Positions 1-13,086 of a DNA stretch of 64,000 nucleotides are shown one piece after another. Position numbers and translations under genes: made by a program. The notes under the pieces are model-generated. The model ran no database searches, was not told the origin of the DNA, and saw only the letters and a program-made list of their open reading frames with translations. Origin of the DNA: Abelmoschus esculentus. Its lineage: Eukaryota; Streptophyta; Magnoliopsida; Malvales; Malvaceae. The stretch covers positions 11,528,936-11,592,935 of the forward strand of contig JAUCBN010000017.1 of the NCBI GenBank assembly GCA_035048815.1, in the 5' to 3' direction. Position 1 is the stretch's first letter; each line of letters begins with the position of its first letter.

Positions 1-33
1 ATTAATGTTGTTCTTATATGTTGGTATCAGAGC
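1..33 (+). mobile_element. End of a 5' LTR plus primer-binding site
   Basis: The sequence TGGTATCAGAGC at 22-33 matches the usual plant LTR-retrotransposon primer-binding site for initiator methionine tRNA. The bases before it are therefore the last part of a 5' LTR whose body lies outside the window. Downstream, about 34-680 is T-rich leader-like sequence without an open frame, so this element is cut short or decayed. The class cannot be settled from what is visible. Confidence 0.6.
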
Positions 34-680
34 TTAAGTTTACGAAATATTTTTGGGATGTTTTGTTTTATTGATATGTTATAATATTTATTTATGCTTA
101 AAGTTGCTTATGCACAGTGAGTGTTTAAAAATACTATGTTATTATATGCGATGTACAGTGTTTTCTATATGTAATTGATTTGTATTGTGGCATATAAGTT
201 AGGGCCATTTTTGACAAGTATAGTGTGTGCAAGCATGATTAAATTTTGATATGCTTAGATGTTTCTATATGAATTGTTATTTGTAAGCATGATGAAATAT
301 TGTTGCATAGTTATGATATTAGTTATATGGAGATGTTTGAACAATGTTTTAATGTTGAATATATTAAATTTTTGGCATGAGAAAGGAAATGTGCTAAGAT
401 TTTAAATGTTGCATACATTGTTGTAAGTTGGTTTTAAAAATGATTTATAAGTTTAACATCTTATAAGATTTGTGGTTTTAGATATACCATGAACCATAGG
501 AAACTAGTTTGAATTTGTATTGGTTAATGCATGAGATTTTGAGATGGTTTTATATGATGCTTAATGCATGTTGTGAAAAATATACTTGTTAAATAGTTAT
601 ATATTCTTGATGCTAATCATAGTTGATAATTATGCTATGTGATGATCGATTATATATTGTTGGGATTTATTTTGAGGTAC
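34..680 (+). other. Retrotransposon leader remnant, non-coding
   Basis: T/G-rich stretch directly after the primer-binding site, with no open frame of useful length. It repeats the word AAGCATGAT and similar words at about 231 and 287. I read it as the untranslated leader of the element whose LTR ends at base 21. From 680 to 985 I see only A+T-rich sequence without structure. Confidence 0.35.
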
Positions 681-984
681 TCATTGCTCTAACTACTATT
701 TAGTCTACCTTTTTTAATGTCATGATATTTTTATTTATCTTTAAAATTTTCATTTATTAATTTTTAATTTTTATAATTTAGTCCAACTTTAAGATATGAA
801 TCATTTAATGATATTTTTGTTTAGTCTAGTGCATAATATTTATTTTTAATGATATTCATGATAATGAAAAACATTATATATTAAATAATTAATTCAAAAT
901 GAATGATCAACAAAAGTCTATTGGTTATTTACTTATTTGTATCAAACTCAAACTTAATAATTTTAATTAATAAGAATTCAAAAC

Positions 985-1250
985 CCGAATTTACCTGACC
1001 TAAAATAAAACCGACTTGAAATGAACCTGACCTGAAATGTAATCGAACTTAAATTAACCTATCAATTATCTGATATGGACCTGAACCGTTTGAACCTGAC
1101 CTGAAATGGACCCGACCTAAATTGAACCCGAACTGCAATGGACCAGACCTGAAATGGACTCGCACCAGACCCAAATTAAGTCAAAACATAAAATCAACCT
1201 GAAATAACTTATATCAGATTTTACCCGATCTTACAATATCCGATCTAAAA
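985..1250. repeat. Degenerate GACCTGAAATGG minisatellite
   Basis: Short words of the type GACCTGAAATGGACC recur imperfectly about ten times in this stretch, with changing spacing. It is a decayed tandem array of roughly 10-20 bp units. A similar CCCGACC-rich patch lies at 27750-27860. From 1250 to 2210 the sequence is A+T-rich with no gene seen. A GGGTGGACAAG word at 1888 resembles the ends of small hAT-type elements but has no partner I can find. Confidence 0.5.
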
Positions 1251-2444
1251 CCTATTCGATTAACTGTTTCTATATCCTAGTGTGTACCACTTCGGAGAAC
1301 CCCTTAACTAGTGTTGAGTATAGCTAGCGGAATAGCTTCATAAGGATTTAATGTCTATTAATTGTGCGTCACATGTAATTTTGTGACATGTTTTAACTTG
1401 ATTTGTAATTTTTTTCGTAACTTGCCTATACATAGAATGAAAAGAAGAAAAAGTAAAATTCTCAGCTTAAAGAAAAAAATGAAGATGATTCAGCAATAAA
1501 CCACTCGACGATCATTTATTTTAAGCACATTATTTAAAAGTATAATAATATCTTGAAAAATAATACTTCATTCGCCTCATTAAATTTGTCTAATATTATT
1601 TTTTAAATTTTTTATTTTTAACTTTTATTATAATTATTTTAAATATTTTAATTAACTAATATTATAAAAATATTTTTAAATTATTGGATTAATATTTTGA
1701 TTAATAAGAAATTTAAAATAAAAATTAATCAAAATTAAAAAAAAATCTAAAAATCAATATTAAACATATTCAATGAGACGAAGGTGTAATATCTTGATCC
1801 TAAAATATTAAAATTAATATTTGAGGAGAATTTAATCATTTATATTTTTTATAAAATCATTTTTTCAATATATGCAATTGTCCTATGTAAGGGTGGACAA
1901 GATCGGATATTCTATCAATTTGACCAGAATTATCCTGGTCTTGATAACCAGGTTCTTAAAAATTAGAACAAGACTTGGTTAAATCGGGTTCCAAACTCTA
2001 GGAATTTATTCTGTTACTAATGAGAATCAATATCACACCGAGTACCCTGTGAATTGATTTATTATTAAGAAAAATTGAGTAATAGAAAAAATTCAATCAA
2101 AAAATAATATTATTAAATAACAAAATTGGAATATTGAAGGCTTGTAAATTAGAGTTTAAAATGAGTCATACTCATAATATTCATAGATAAAGAGAAAATT
2201 TGATAATAATAAGGCTTAGTTTGGCATTGCTTACATAAAGTGCAGTTGAAAAATTGATTTTAAAAGTATGGTTGAAAAATTGATTTTAGAAAATTAAGTA
2301 GTGTTTGCCGTTGATGTCAAAAAGTAATTTTAAAAAGATAAAATATCTATTTTAGACATGATATTATAAGGTATAAGTGAACTTAAATTATGATAAAAAT
2401 TTTAAATATTTATTAATATTATAATTATTAAATAAATAAACTTA

Positions 2445-2690
2445 TGTTGTGAATAAAGTAAAGAAGAAATAAAACAAGAATAAAGAACAAGAATGAAAGA
2501 ACAAAGAAAAGATATAAAGATAGATATTTGTATTATTCTCAATATTGACTTATGTACAATGTCTTCACAAACTCATCTATTTATAGGTATAAAAAGTACA
2601 TAATGTATTAAACTCTAATTAATGAAGATAATATTTCTAATGATAGAGTTCTTATTATGATAAACATCCACATAGATAATATTCATAACA
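2445..2690 (-). repeat. 3' LTR of copia copy 1
   Basis: 246-bp terminal repeat starting TGTTGTGAATAAAG and ending ATTCATAACA. It is nearly identical to 6995-7240. The few differences include the first bases (TGTT here, TCTT in the partner). On the minus strand it is the 3' LTR, next to the purine tract at 2691-2700. Confidence 0.9.
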
Positions 2691-2932
2691 CTCTCCCTTG
2701 GATGTCTATAAAGATAATATGCCTCGTTAAAACCTTACTAAGATAAAACCCTATGGGAAAAAAAATCTAAGTGAAAGAAAAAGAGTACACACATCTTTGA
2801 TACGTATAACATGTTTCCTCATTAAAAACCTTATCAGGAAAACCCATTGGGACAAAATCTCGATTAAGGGAAAAAGAGTGCAACGCGTATTTACTCCCCC
2901 TCATGAAAATATCATATAAGATCTTTAAATCT

Positions 2933-3139
2933 TCATGATTCAATATTGAATACAATCTTCAAATGTTGAGGTAGATCGTTTACATTAAGAGACTTAGCAA
3001 CCACAAGGTTGATCAATAAATATGCGTTATGCATGTGAAATCTCTTTAAATATCTTTTCTGTATGTCGATTAATGCACAAGGATTTGAGGAGATCTCTTC
3101 ACGAATCTCAACGATATTCAAATCATCGACATACACCAC
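2933..3139 (-). pseudogene. copia reverse transcriptase fragment, YVDD box
   Basis: A 68-residue open stretch carries V-V-Y-V-D-D-L-N-I near its start. This is the catalytic YVDD box of copia reverse transcriptase, which copies the element's RNA into DNA. The box is at 3123-3134 on the minus strand. The frame stays open only for this short piece, with stops before and after, so no working enzyme is made. The matching region in the plus-strand copy is 54361-54372. Confidence 0.8.
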
Positions 3140-5867
3140 AATAAAAATTCAAAGCTAAATCTCTTAATAAAAATGCTTAGAGAAAATAATTCATATAGCA
3201 TTATGCTAATAAGCATTCAATGAGGAGATTATATCAAATACGCCTAAATTGTTTCAATATATAAAAGATATATTCAATATGGTTGAATAATATTCTCAAG
3301 AACTTGAATTAACTTCTTCTGGCAGTTTAAATCCTTTTAGAAGCTTCATGTAAATGTTGTTATCAAGAGGCTCACATAAATAAGATGTAACAACATCCAT
3401 TAGATGAAACTAAGTCATTTCATTTATTGCCAGAGTATCTAAAAATAATTACATCCACCACAGAGGAATATATTTTCCTCATTCAATTTCATATATTTGT
3501 GAGAACCCTTGTGCAACCAAATGAGCTTATATCTCATGATTTTCCCTTTTGATTTCTCTTTCTCACAAAGACTCGTTTATATCCATGAGCTTTACACATT
3601 TCAATGTATGGGCCATAGGCCCAAATACTTCCTTTTTGAAAGAGATTTTAGTTTCGCCTCAATTGCCTCTTTCCATGTTGGTCAATCATTTTTTTATATT
3701 GCTCAATTTGATAATGATTCATGATTCAAATCATCAAATAAAATCTCTAGTGCTATATTGCATACAAATATATAAACGATATCGATTTAATTTCAGTTCC
3801 ACTTATAACAGACATGACATAATATAGTGAGATCTCTTTATTATCAGGTACCTGAGTCATGTTAATATCTCTGTTGGAGACCATTTAATCTCTTCAAGAG
3901 ATTTTTATAATCATTGATTCCTCGATCAGACCATCATAAAATATATCTCCTTTTCTTTTTCGAGGATTTCTTTGGAACTTACTTGTCTACTACGCTTCAA
4001 ACGTAAGTTAGACTCATTAGTAACTAGAGTTTGTCATTCCATAACATCAAATTTAATTAAAGCATTCATAGCTGGTATACGTGATTTAATCACTCTTTTC
4101 GGGTTAGCAAAATCATCTGAAAATTGATTTGCTAAATGAATTATCCATTGAACTTATAGTTTACATTGTGTAACACATGGATCAAAAAGAGAAAATGATA
4201 ATTTATTTCAATTTATTACTTTCCCCGACTATTTATTTTCTCCCCCTAATGTTGGGTAAATTGACTCATTAAAATGATAGTCAATAAATCGGGTAGTAAA
4301 TAAATTCCCTATCAGAAGCTCAAGATATTTAAATCTGATACATATTCCCAATAAAACTTTTTTTGTGCGTTGTGGTGGAGTAATTAGAACATATATCACA
4401 CACAAAAAATTCTAAGATGAGAAGTATTTGGTTCCTGACCAAAAACCATTTGTAATGGGGAAAACTTATGATCATTTGTTGGCTTGATGCGAATTTGTGA
4501 TACTACATGTAAAATTACATGTCATCAACATTATCAAGACTGATTGCCTTTAGAAAATAATTTGGAAAATGTGCTCATAATTTTATTAACTGAGCAAGTA
4601 GCCTCCTAAATACCAAGTTGCGGGTTAATAACAATGATACACATAACCATCTAGTCGATGCATCGATAAAAATCATAAATATCTAGATGGTCTATAAGAA
4701 AGGTGTATGGGCCCATATATATCCTTGTATCCATTTCAAAAAATTAATAGATTTACAGTCTATATTAACTGTTGTGCTTTCATAGCAAGTATCACATGAA
4801 AATTACCTTGAAGAAAATCTTAATTCTTTAATAAGTGACCACATAAAAATATCAATAAATTTTCGTATCATAATTGAACCGGGATGGTCTAATCGGTCAT
4901 GCCAAATAAAATTATCAGTAAACATCTAGTTTAGAATAACATGAGCTTCAATTTGTACTAACTCTTATGTAGTACAATATGGATAACAGTGCATTTAATT
5001 TTGTTAAAAAATTTTATTGCCTTGAGTTATACTCGTAACATTGAGATAATTAACATCCCTTTAATAGATATTCTCAATATATTTTTTAAATATCTTTAAA
5101 ACTCAATAAGTCTCTTTGTGACTTTGACAAGTATAATACACTATAAATATGGAATAAAGTTCCATTTGAAAATAATATATTTGCTCAATCGGAGCCTTCT
5201 GTGATATTAGTACTTCCGGATATAGTACTCACATTATTCTCTTGAATTTAAAATGGGAAATTATGCAGTACCATGCACCTTTTAATATATGCTTTTATTT
5301 TATTCACTTCGGGGAATGAAAAATATGTGCTTTGTACCATTCACTTCAGGAAATGGTAAAATATTAAATATAGTACATTATATCAAATCAGTTATATATC
5401 GAAGATAAACTCTCAAAAGATCTTCCGAAGTATTGATATTTCAGTACTTTGAGATATAGTACTCATATTTCCCTTGTATTTAAATAGGAAAATTATTTCT
5501 TATGCTTAAATATTGTATGAGTACTTGCACTGTCTGTTTGGCATAAATAGCCACAATTCATTATAGATTTTATTCCGAAAGTGATAATATTCTTCAAAGG
5601 ATAAAATGATATAAAACATAAATAAATAATATATAAAATAAATTAACGATAAATAAGTAGTAAATAAAAGTAAATTAATATAAATCAAAATAAAATAAAT
5701 GGTGAATTTATTCTCTTAAAGGATTATAAGAAAATTAACAATATCCAATTGAGTTAGACCAACAACGCCATAATTATTTACACCATCAAGAAAAAAAATT
5801 TATACTTTCTTTCATTTATCATTCATGATTATGGATAAAGTCCATAATATTTCAGCGTTTGACAAGT

Positions 5868-5903
5868 ACAAGATCAATGGTTTGTACCATCGCATTGTTA
5901 ATA
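5868..5903 (-). pseudogene. copia gag zinc knuckle, decayed (copy 1)
   Basis: Read on the minus strand, a CX2CX4HX4C nucleic-acid-binding knuckle can be made out. The second Cys, the His and the last Cys survive, but the first Cys codon has become TAT and a TAA follows it. A TGA stop sits directly after the His (5874-5876). The same TGA is present in the copy at 51559-51600. Confidence 0.65.
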
Positions 5904-6250
5904 TAAAGATTTTGATATGATCACTATCATTCTTGTCATCTTTATAATTCCACTTCTGGTGGATGTAAGCATTCTCAAAAGAATCATCTTATCCATGTTT
6001 ATTTTATGACCTCAATCGCAACCATAATTACTAATATAGATTTTATTCATTCCGCTATAAAATATCACATTCACTTCAAGGAATGGAGCGGAGACTGATA
6101 GGTATTTAAAATCCTTGTATGATATTGTGTTTGTAAGACAACATTAATGTGTGAAAAATGGAGTATGTTTTTCTAACATATCCTCATCAGTGATACTCTT
6201 GCACATAATTAAGTTTTATTCACTAACCATATAGTGAATTATCACGTTTA

Positions 6251-6384
6251 CATTCACTTCAAGGAATGAAACAAATTCAATAATCGCATGGAATAAACAT
6301 CATGCTTGCATTCACTTTAGGGAATGACATAAATCAAATAATCGCATGAAATAATCATCATGCTTGCATTCACTTCAGGGAATG
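6251..6384 (-). repeat. 58-bp tandem repeat, three units (copia copy 1)
   Basis: The hairpin word CATTCACTTCAAGGAATG and close variants start at 6251, 6309 and 6367, exactly 58 bp apart. Each has inverted arms CATTC/GAATG. The array lies between the 5' LTR and the gag knuckle. The related element on the plus strand has four units at 51035-51226. Confidence 0.8.
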
Positions 6385-6994
6385 CCTCCCATAAAAATTC
6401 TTTGATCAAGACGATTTTCGTAACTTGAACTTGGGAGAAGTTTATAGTAGAGTTTTTCGACACAAAAATATTGTTTTCAAGCAAATATAGATTTTATAAT
6501 ATTCATACTATTAAATAGTAACCGATCAACCAATATGTATACAATACATATAAAGAACAAAAAAATAATCCTTATACGCGGCGTTGTTAAACCAGTCCAC
6601 AAGGTCCTTTAAAAAGAACCTCCTTTGAGACCAGTAGCCTCGCAGAACGAGATGTCTAGCCAATATTCTTAGATTAAACCAACAAAACAAAAAATATATT
6701 ATTTAATTAGAATATAATTGGCTTTTACCATAGTGATCAGTTTTTACCCTCTGCCTAACTTAATAGCTTTGGAATTGTCGACAAGAAACACGATAATGAG
6801 TCACTTTATCGCTACACAAACACCAAACAATCAAAGATTTTAATAAATTAAAAATCAAATTAAAGATAAAAAAATCGGTAATTGAGGGAGAAGAACTTAT
6901 ATTTGATTTATGCCAATAACAAATTCTTTTCAATAACTCCTTCAAGATTCGAACGACAAACACCTCAGTTGGTTAGAGTCTCGTGCTGATAACG

Positions 6995-7240
6995 TCTTGT
7001 GAATAAAGTAAAGAAGAAATAAAACAAGAATAAAGAACAAGAATGAAAGAACAAAGAGAAGATATAAAGAGAGATATTTGTCTTATTCTCAATATTGACT
7101 TATGTACAATGCCTTCACAAACTCATCTATTTAAAGGTATAAGAAGTACATAATGTATTAAACTCTAATTAATGAAGATAATATTTATAATGATAAAGTT
7201 CTTATTTTGATAGACATCCACATAGATAATATTCATAACA
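6995..7240 (-). repeat. 5' LTR of copia copy 1
   Basis: 246-bp partner of 2445-2690. On the minus strand it is followed by the TTATCAGCACGAGA-type primer region at about 6977-6992, the same sequence that follows the 5' LTR of the copy at 50020. The shared 5-bp flank ACTTA lies directly outside at 7241-7245. Confidence 0.88.
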
Positions 7241-8171
7241 ACTTAAATTATAATAAAATTTTTAATTTTTTTGTAAAATTTAATTTAAAAATATAAACTG
7301 TATTTTAGATTATATACGAACATAACAATTACAAATTAATAATAAATTTAAAATAAATTAAAAATAAAATAATTTTATTCTCAATATGAATATTAAAATA
7401 AATTAGAAATAAAATAATTTTATCTCAATATAAATATTATAAAATATATATTATTTTATAATTATATATGTATAAACACTATTTTTAACTAATATATTAT
7501 ATGGGTAAATAAGTAATTTTATTTTCAAACTAGATTATCCAACTCAAAAGCTATAAATTTTAGCTTTTGGTTTTAGGTGAACAAACTGGTTTGAGAAGCA
7601 ACTAAAAATAACCTAAATTTGATAAAAACGCTTAAAAGGGTGCTTTTTGGTTCTTAAAAACAACAAAAAAACCAACGAAAACAAGGCCTAAATAAACGAA
7701 AGAACATTATTTAACAGGCCAGGTACTTGATACTGGTATTGAGTTCATTGGGTACCTATTAAACAGGGCCTACTTAGGTAGGTCATAGCCTACTCGATGA
7801 CTAAAAAGTTTCTTTTATAGTAAATATTCGTAATAAAAATTTACTTCTTTTTAAATCTTGAATTAGCTTAAGAAGTGAAATTTAAATAAAAAAGGCTATT
7901 TATAATTGCATTATATTTTATAAAAGTATATAATTATTATTCATTAAAAATAATTTAAACAAAAATTTCCTCCTGATTAATTAAATAATTTTAAAATGAT
8001 TTGATTTCTTAAAATATTGTTGAGTCTTATCCCAGTATAAATGATCATAAAATGCAAATATAAAAAATAAAATTAAAATTAAGAATAAATTTAAAACTAT
8101 TTCAGTAAATACCTACTACTCATCTCCATTGTATTTAGAAAAAGATATATTAAACGAATTAAAAATATATT

Positions 8172-8408
8172 TGTTATAAATAAAGTAAAGAACAAGAATA
8201 AAATAAGAGAACAAAGATGAGAGACAAAAGAGAGAGATTTTATTATATTCTCAAAGTAGGGTTGTGTACAATGCTTTGTCCAAAAGTCTATATTTATAGG
8301 CATAAGATGAAAACTCTAATTCCAATGAGTATTAAACCCTAATAATAAAGCCCATTAAACTTTAACTTAATATATGGATATCCACCATGAATAAATATAT
8401 TCATAACA
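8172..8408 (-). repeat. 3' LTR of copia copy 2
   Basis: 237-bp terminal repeat from TGTTATAAATAAAG to TTCATAACA, followed by the purine tract (minus-strand AAGGGGAAG) and then internal sequence. It keeps the roughly 23-bp segment between two TAGGGTTT words that the 3' LTR at 55202 has lost. Confidence 0.8.
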
Positions 8409-11167
8409 CTTCCCCTTGGATATCGATGGAGATAATGTGCCTCGTTAAAACCTTACTAAGATAAAAACCCTATGGGAAAAAAATTCTTAGTGAAGGAAAA
8501 AGAGTACACACATATTTGATACGCATAACATGTTGCCTCATTAAAAACCTTACCAGGAAAACCTATTGGGACAAAATCTCGGTTAAGAAAAAAATAGTGC
8601 AATGCGTATTTACTCCCCCTCATGAAAATATCACATAAGACCTTTGAATCTTCATAATTCAATATTTAATACAAACTTTAAATGTTGAAGTAGATCATGC
8701 ACTAGTGGATAAATCTTTCAAATCATTGCTTGAAATGATTCATTGAATAATATTCATCTAAAAATCATGAGGGACGAAACTTGAAGAAATATATTTCATT
8801 TTATCATATTTGATATATCCATCTTGAGATATAAATTTTGTATTATCTCTTTACAAGATAGCTTACATCTTATCTTGTGAAAACCATTCACATACCTTTA
8901 GGATATGTTTAGCCAAATACAAATTTTGCCTTTGCCTCATGCATAATAATTATTTAAAGGTAATGATCTCGTAGCACTTAAATAATATTTCTGGACCAGT
9001 TAAGATACGATGGTTCCAGATCAAATAATGTGTATATGTGCTTTTAAAACAAGAATATCATTACCCTTTTCTTGAGGCAGAAAGACTCTTTGTTTATACT
9101 AAGAGACCTAACAACCATAAGGGTGATCAATGAATATGTATTATTCATGTAAAGTCTCTTTCAACATTTTTTTGTATGTCGATTGATGCACAAGGATTTG
9201 AGGAGATCTCTTCACGAGTCTCAACTATATTCAAATCATCGACAACAATAAAAATTTAGAACTAATCCACTTAATCAGAATGCTCGGGGATATTAAACAA
9301 TTCATATAGCATTATGCTAATAAGTATTCAATGAGGTAATTATATCAAATACGCCTAAATCTTTCAATCCATAAAAGATACATTTAATATGGTTGAATAA
9401 TGGTCTTGAGAACTTGAATTAACTGCTTCTGGTAGTCTAAATCCTTTTAGAAGCTTCATGTAAATGTTTTTATCAAGAGGCTCACACAAATAAGATATAA
9501 CAACATCCATTAGACGAAACTAAGTCATTTCATTTATTGCCAGAATATCTAAAAGTAATTGCATCCACCACCGAGGAATATATTTTTCTCATTCAATCTC
9601 ATGTCTTTGTGAGAGTCCTTGTGCAAACAAATAAGCTTATATCTCATGATTTCTCTTTCTCACAAAGGCTCATTTATATCTACGAGCTTTACATATTTCA
9701 ATGTACAGGCTATAGGCCCAAATATTTCTCTTTCTGAAAAGAGATTTTAGTTTCGCCTCAATTGTCTCTTTCATGTTGGCCAATCATTTCTTTGTCCAAT
9801 TGACAATGATTTATGATCCACATCATCAAATAAAATCTCTAGTGCTATATTGCATGCAAATATATTAATGACGTCGATTTAATTTCAGTTCCATTTATTA
9901 CTAGACATGACATAATCTATTGAGATCTCTTTATTATCAGGTACCTGAGTCATGTTAATATCTCTGTTGGAGACCATTTAATCTCTTCTAGATATTTTCA
10001 TAATCATTGATTCCTCGATCGGACTATCATAAAATATAGCTCCTTTTCTTTTTCGAGGATCTCTTTTCTTTGGAACTTACTTGTCTAACTACGCTTTAAG
10101 CGTAAGTTAGACTCATTAACAACTAGAGTTTGTCCTTCCATGACATTAAATTTAATCGGAGCATTCATAGTTGGTATACGTGACTTAGTCACTCTTTTAG
10201 GGTCAACAAAATCATCTGGCAATTGATTTGCTAAATGAATTATCCATTGAACTTATAGTTCACATTGTTTATTACGTGAATCAAAAAGAGAAAATGATAA
10301 TTCATTCTAACTTATTTCTTTCCCTAGCTATTTATTTTCTCCCCATAAAGTTGGGTAAATTGACTCATTAAAATGATAGTCAATAAATCGGATTATAAAT
10401 AAATACTCTGTCAGAAGCTCTTATATATATTCCCAACAAAACTCATCTTTGTGTGTTGTGGTGGAGCAATTAGAATATATATCGCACACCCAAAAAAATT
10501 AAGATGAGAAATATTTGGTTCCTGACCAAAAACCATTTATAATGGGGAGAACTTATAATCATTTGTTGGCTTGATGCGAACTAGTGATACTACATATAAA
10601 ATGATATGTCATCAACATTATCAAGACCATTTTCTTTATAAGATAATCTGGAAAATATGTTCATAATTTTATCAATTGAGCAAGTACCCTCGCAAACACC
10701 AAGTTGCGGGTTAATAACAATGATACACATAACCATCTAGTCGATGCATCGATAAAAATCATCAAATATCTAGATGAATTGTATGGAAGGTGTATGGGCC
10801 CATATATATCACCTTATATCCATTCCAAAAAATTAATAGATTTGCACTCTATCATAGTTGTTGATTATTGAATAATCAAAATGCTTTCATAGCAAGTATC
10901 ACAAGAAAAATTACCTTGAAGAAACTCCTAGTTCTTCAATAAAGGACCACATGAAAGTGTCAATAATTTTTTGCATCATAATTGAACCAGGATGTTCTAA
11001 CCGGTCATGCCAAATAAAATAATCAGTAAACATTTAGTTTACAATATCATGAGCTTCAATTTGTACTAATTCTTATGTAGTAGAATATGGATGACAGTGC
11101 ATGGAATCTTACCAAAATTTTATTATTGCCTTGAGTTATACTCGTAATATTGAGATTGTCATCATCC
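8172..11167 (-). mobile_element. Ty1/copia element, 5'-truncated (copy 2)
   Basis: This minus-strand relative of copy 1 keeps its 3' LTR (8172-8408) and the internal region as far as about 11167, where homology to copies 1 and 3 stops abruptly. Its 5' LTR and gag are missing. The LTR resembles that of the copy at 50020 more than that of copy 1, so at least two LTR subtypes are present. In the reverse transcriptase, copies 1 and 3 read V-V-Y-V-D-D-L while this copy reads V-V-D-D-L, a 6-bp in-frame loss near 9244. All frames are broken. Confidence 0.8.
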
Positions 11168-11735
11168 TCAAATAGAAACAACAAAAAACTCCCCCTTAAA
11201 CCCGAATCAAAATCTTAAGCACTCACCACCTTGGAAAGAAACAACCCGAAACAACTTATAAATCAACCTACCCCCTTTATTCGAATAGAACCAAACAAGA
11301 TTTCTCACCAACAAATGAAACTTAAAATAACAAGATGGATGACGAATAGATTACCAACAACACTTACCCAACAACACCAAGAAGATCTCAGAAACACATG
11401 AATGAATGGGAGGAAAGAGGGGTTTAGGGATTAACAGAAGAAAGAAAAGAACAAACTTTTAAAGTTTGAATCTTCTCTGGTATGAATCCGAATTAAGGGA
11501 ATATAATAAAACCAAACTTGAAACCAATGCAGGATATGAGGGAATAAAATTTGTTACTAAATGAAAAGGTAAAATTACTAGATAAGGATCTAAACTTTTC
11601 AGAAATTACTTTTCAACATACAAAATCTCAAAAATTTCAATTTTGGTCACTGAAATTAGAATTAAAAATCCCCAAACTCTAGGGCACAAATTAGGGATTT
11701 TGACTATAATCTAAGGGGAAAATTGGGGTGTTACA
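11168..11735 (-). mobile_element. LTR-like segment of TGTAACACC type
   Basis: Reading minus, the segment begins TGTAACACCCCAATTTT at 11735, a common start of Gypsy-type LTRs, and runs to where copia copy 2 breaks off near 11168. It is purine-rich and non-coding. I found no target duplication and no partner LTR, so it may be a solo or truncated LTR. Confidence 0.4.
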
Positions 11736-12179
11736 GCCATGCTACGGATCCTTTGTGTGCACTGGTCTCCCATGGGGTATTGTCGTAACAGAGGTCGTCA
11801 TTTATCAGCTCGTAGTCTTGAGTGGTGACATTCTCCATGAATTCGGTATGGACATCACGTATAGGGACTAGACCATAGAAATTGTTGATTATATCGGCAC
11901 CAATCCTAACAGGCCTACCTCGGCAGTGGACAAAGAGAGAGTCCTTGCTTGGCCTATACGCATAAAATTATCGCACGAAATCTTCTTCCTCTGAATGTTG
12001 GAATCCTTGTTCCTCTCATAATTATCGAAAGATGAAGGACCTGTTGAAGCGTTCTTCAACGGCGGTGGCCATCGATGAGCAATTGAAAATTGTGAGTAGG
12101 CAGAGTATTGTGAGAGCAAGATTATCAAATATTCTAAAGGAAACAATAATGCAAGAGTGAATAGTTCAAGAGGAAGCAA
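11736..12179 (-). pseudogene. N-terminal part of a retrotransposon extra ORF
   Basis: A minus-strand ATG at 12072-12070 opens a frame that breaks after about 16 codons and continues in other frames. One frame reads R-G-R-P-V-R-I-G-A-D-I-I-N-N-F-Y-G-L, resembling the 'putative plant transposon protein' domain found as an extra ORF in plant LTR elements; that match is from memory. It is the front part only. A matching back part is found at 19783-20640 in opposite orientation. Bases 12180-12558 hold no gene I can see. Confidence 0.45.
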
Positions 12180-12558
12180 GTGCTTATAAAGGCCTCGGTA
12201 GAGTGACCGTTTTAACCACTAGCCATTTTGTAGCCGTTTGACTTTTACTGCCTGTTCGCATTTACTTTCGCAGCGGGAATCTCGGTAGATAATCGTTACA
12301 CTGTTTCTACCCGTTGGGACTGCTGCGGCTTTGACACTATTTACTGGCTCGATAGTGGTCCTACTGTGAACTTCTCCATCTTCATTCTTGCTTATTGTCC
12401 TAACCCAAAAAGATAAACATTAATAAAGAGAGAATTAATCAATTAATGAGAAGATAATTGTTCCTAAACACCATAATTAAGAGAATTCATGAAAATATCA
12501 AATAAAAGAGAAAATTAATATAAAATAAGAATATAAATAAAACTTATGTAGTGTCATT

Positions 12559-13086
12559 TCAGATATTTCTATCCATCTGCACCCTCCATCGAGTGACAAT
12601 TCTACTCAAAAAGATATGGGCTAAAGCAAGTAGGGATACTCCTATTTGTGCGATCATGGTGGAGGTGTCTTTCGTTCGTGTTCTTTTGTAGTCCATGTCT
12701 ATCCTCCAACTTGATATTATTCCTGAAGGCATGAATTTCTCGTTAGAAAAAATTATATCAATATCCAACCATTTAATTACCTTATTCTTGTTGACTTCTA
12801 GAATGGTTGGATATAGCCTTTGTTCTCGAGGCAATTGCTGTGCTAGCCAATTGTCGTGGATATCCTTTGCCAAAATTCAGTGTACGTCAAATAAAGAACC
12901 ATCTTTCTTAAAGTCTTCAAGAATCAACCCACATTGTTCTTTATGCTTCTCAAAAATCTCCATTAGTAGAGATTTTGGTTTGGAACTAATATTAGATGGA
13001 ATTACGACAAAAATATCATCTTCCAAACAATCATATCCTATTTGTGATGGCTTCAAATATTGTAATGTTGACTCCTCGGAAAATAC
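12559..13086 (-). pseudogene. Unassigned retroelement coding remnant
   Basis: Continuing in the frame of the gag piece upstream, this stretch reads almost openly, with a TAG near its start and one TGA in the middle (roughly 12873-12890). The second half is a 104-residue open frame. I do not recognise a protease or polymerase in it. Because coding potential continues across the stops, it is more likely a decayed element ORF than a host gene. Confidence 0.4.

Larger units (their letters stand above)
2445..7240 (-). mobile_element. Ty1/copia LTR retrotransposon, complete but dead (copy 1)
   Basis: The element is 4796 bp and reads on the minus strand. Both LTRs are 246 bp (2445-2690 and 6995-7240), end in TGTT/AACA-type termini, and are flanked by the perfect 5-bp duplication ACTTA (2440-2444 and 7241-7245). 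Reading minus, a TTATCAGCACGAGA-type primer region follows the 5' LTR, and a purine tract AAGGGAGAG precedes the 3' LTR. Inside are a decayed gag zinc knuckle near 5870, integrase-like debris and a reverse transcriptase YVDD box near 3130, all with many stops. It can move only with proteins supplied by another copy, if at all. Confidence 0.9.
2211..7692. mobile_element. Possible hAT-like MITE split by a copia insertion
   Basis: A left end near 2211 (AAGGCTTAGTTTGGC) and a right end near 7692 (reverse complement TTAGGCCTTGTTTTCGTTGG) look like a loose inverted pair of the type seen on small hAT elements. Removing the copia element at 2445-7240 would leave about 680 bp. I did not find a convincing 8-bp target duplication, so this is tentative. 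Bases 7692-8171 hold nothing I can name. Confidence 0.25.
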
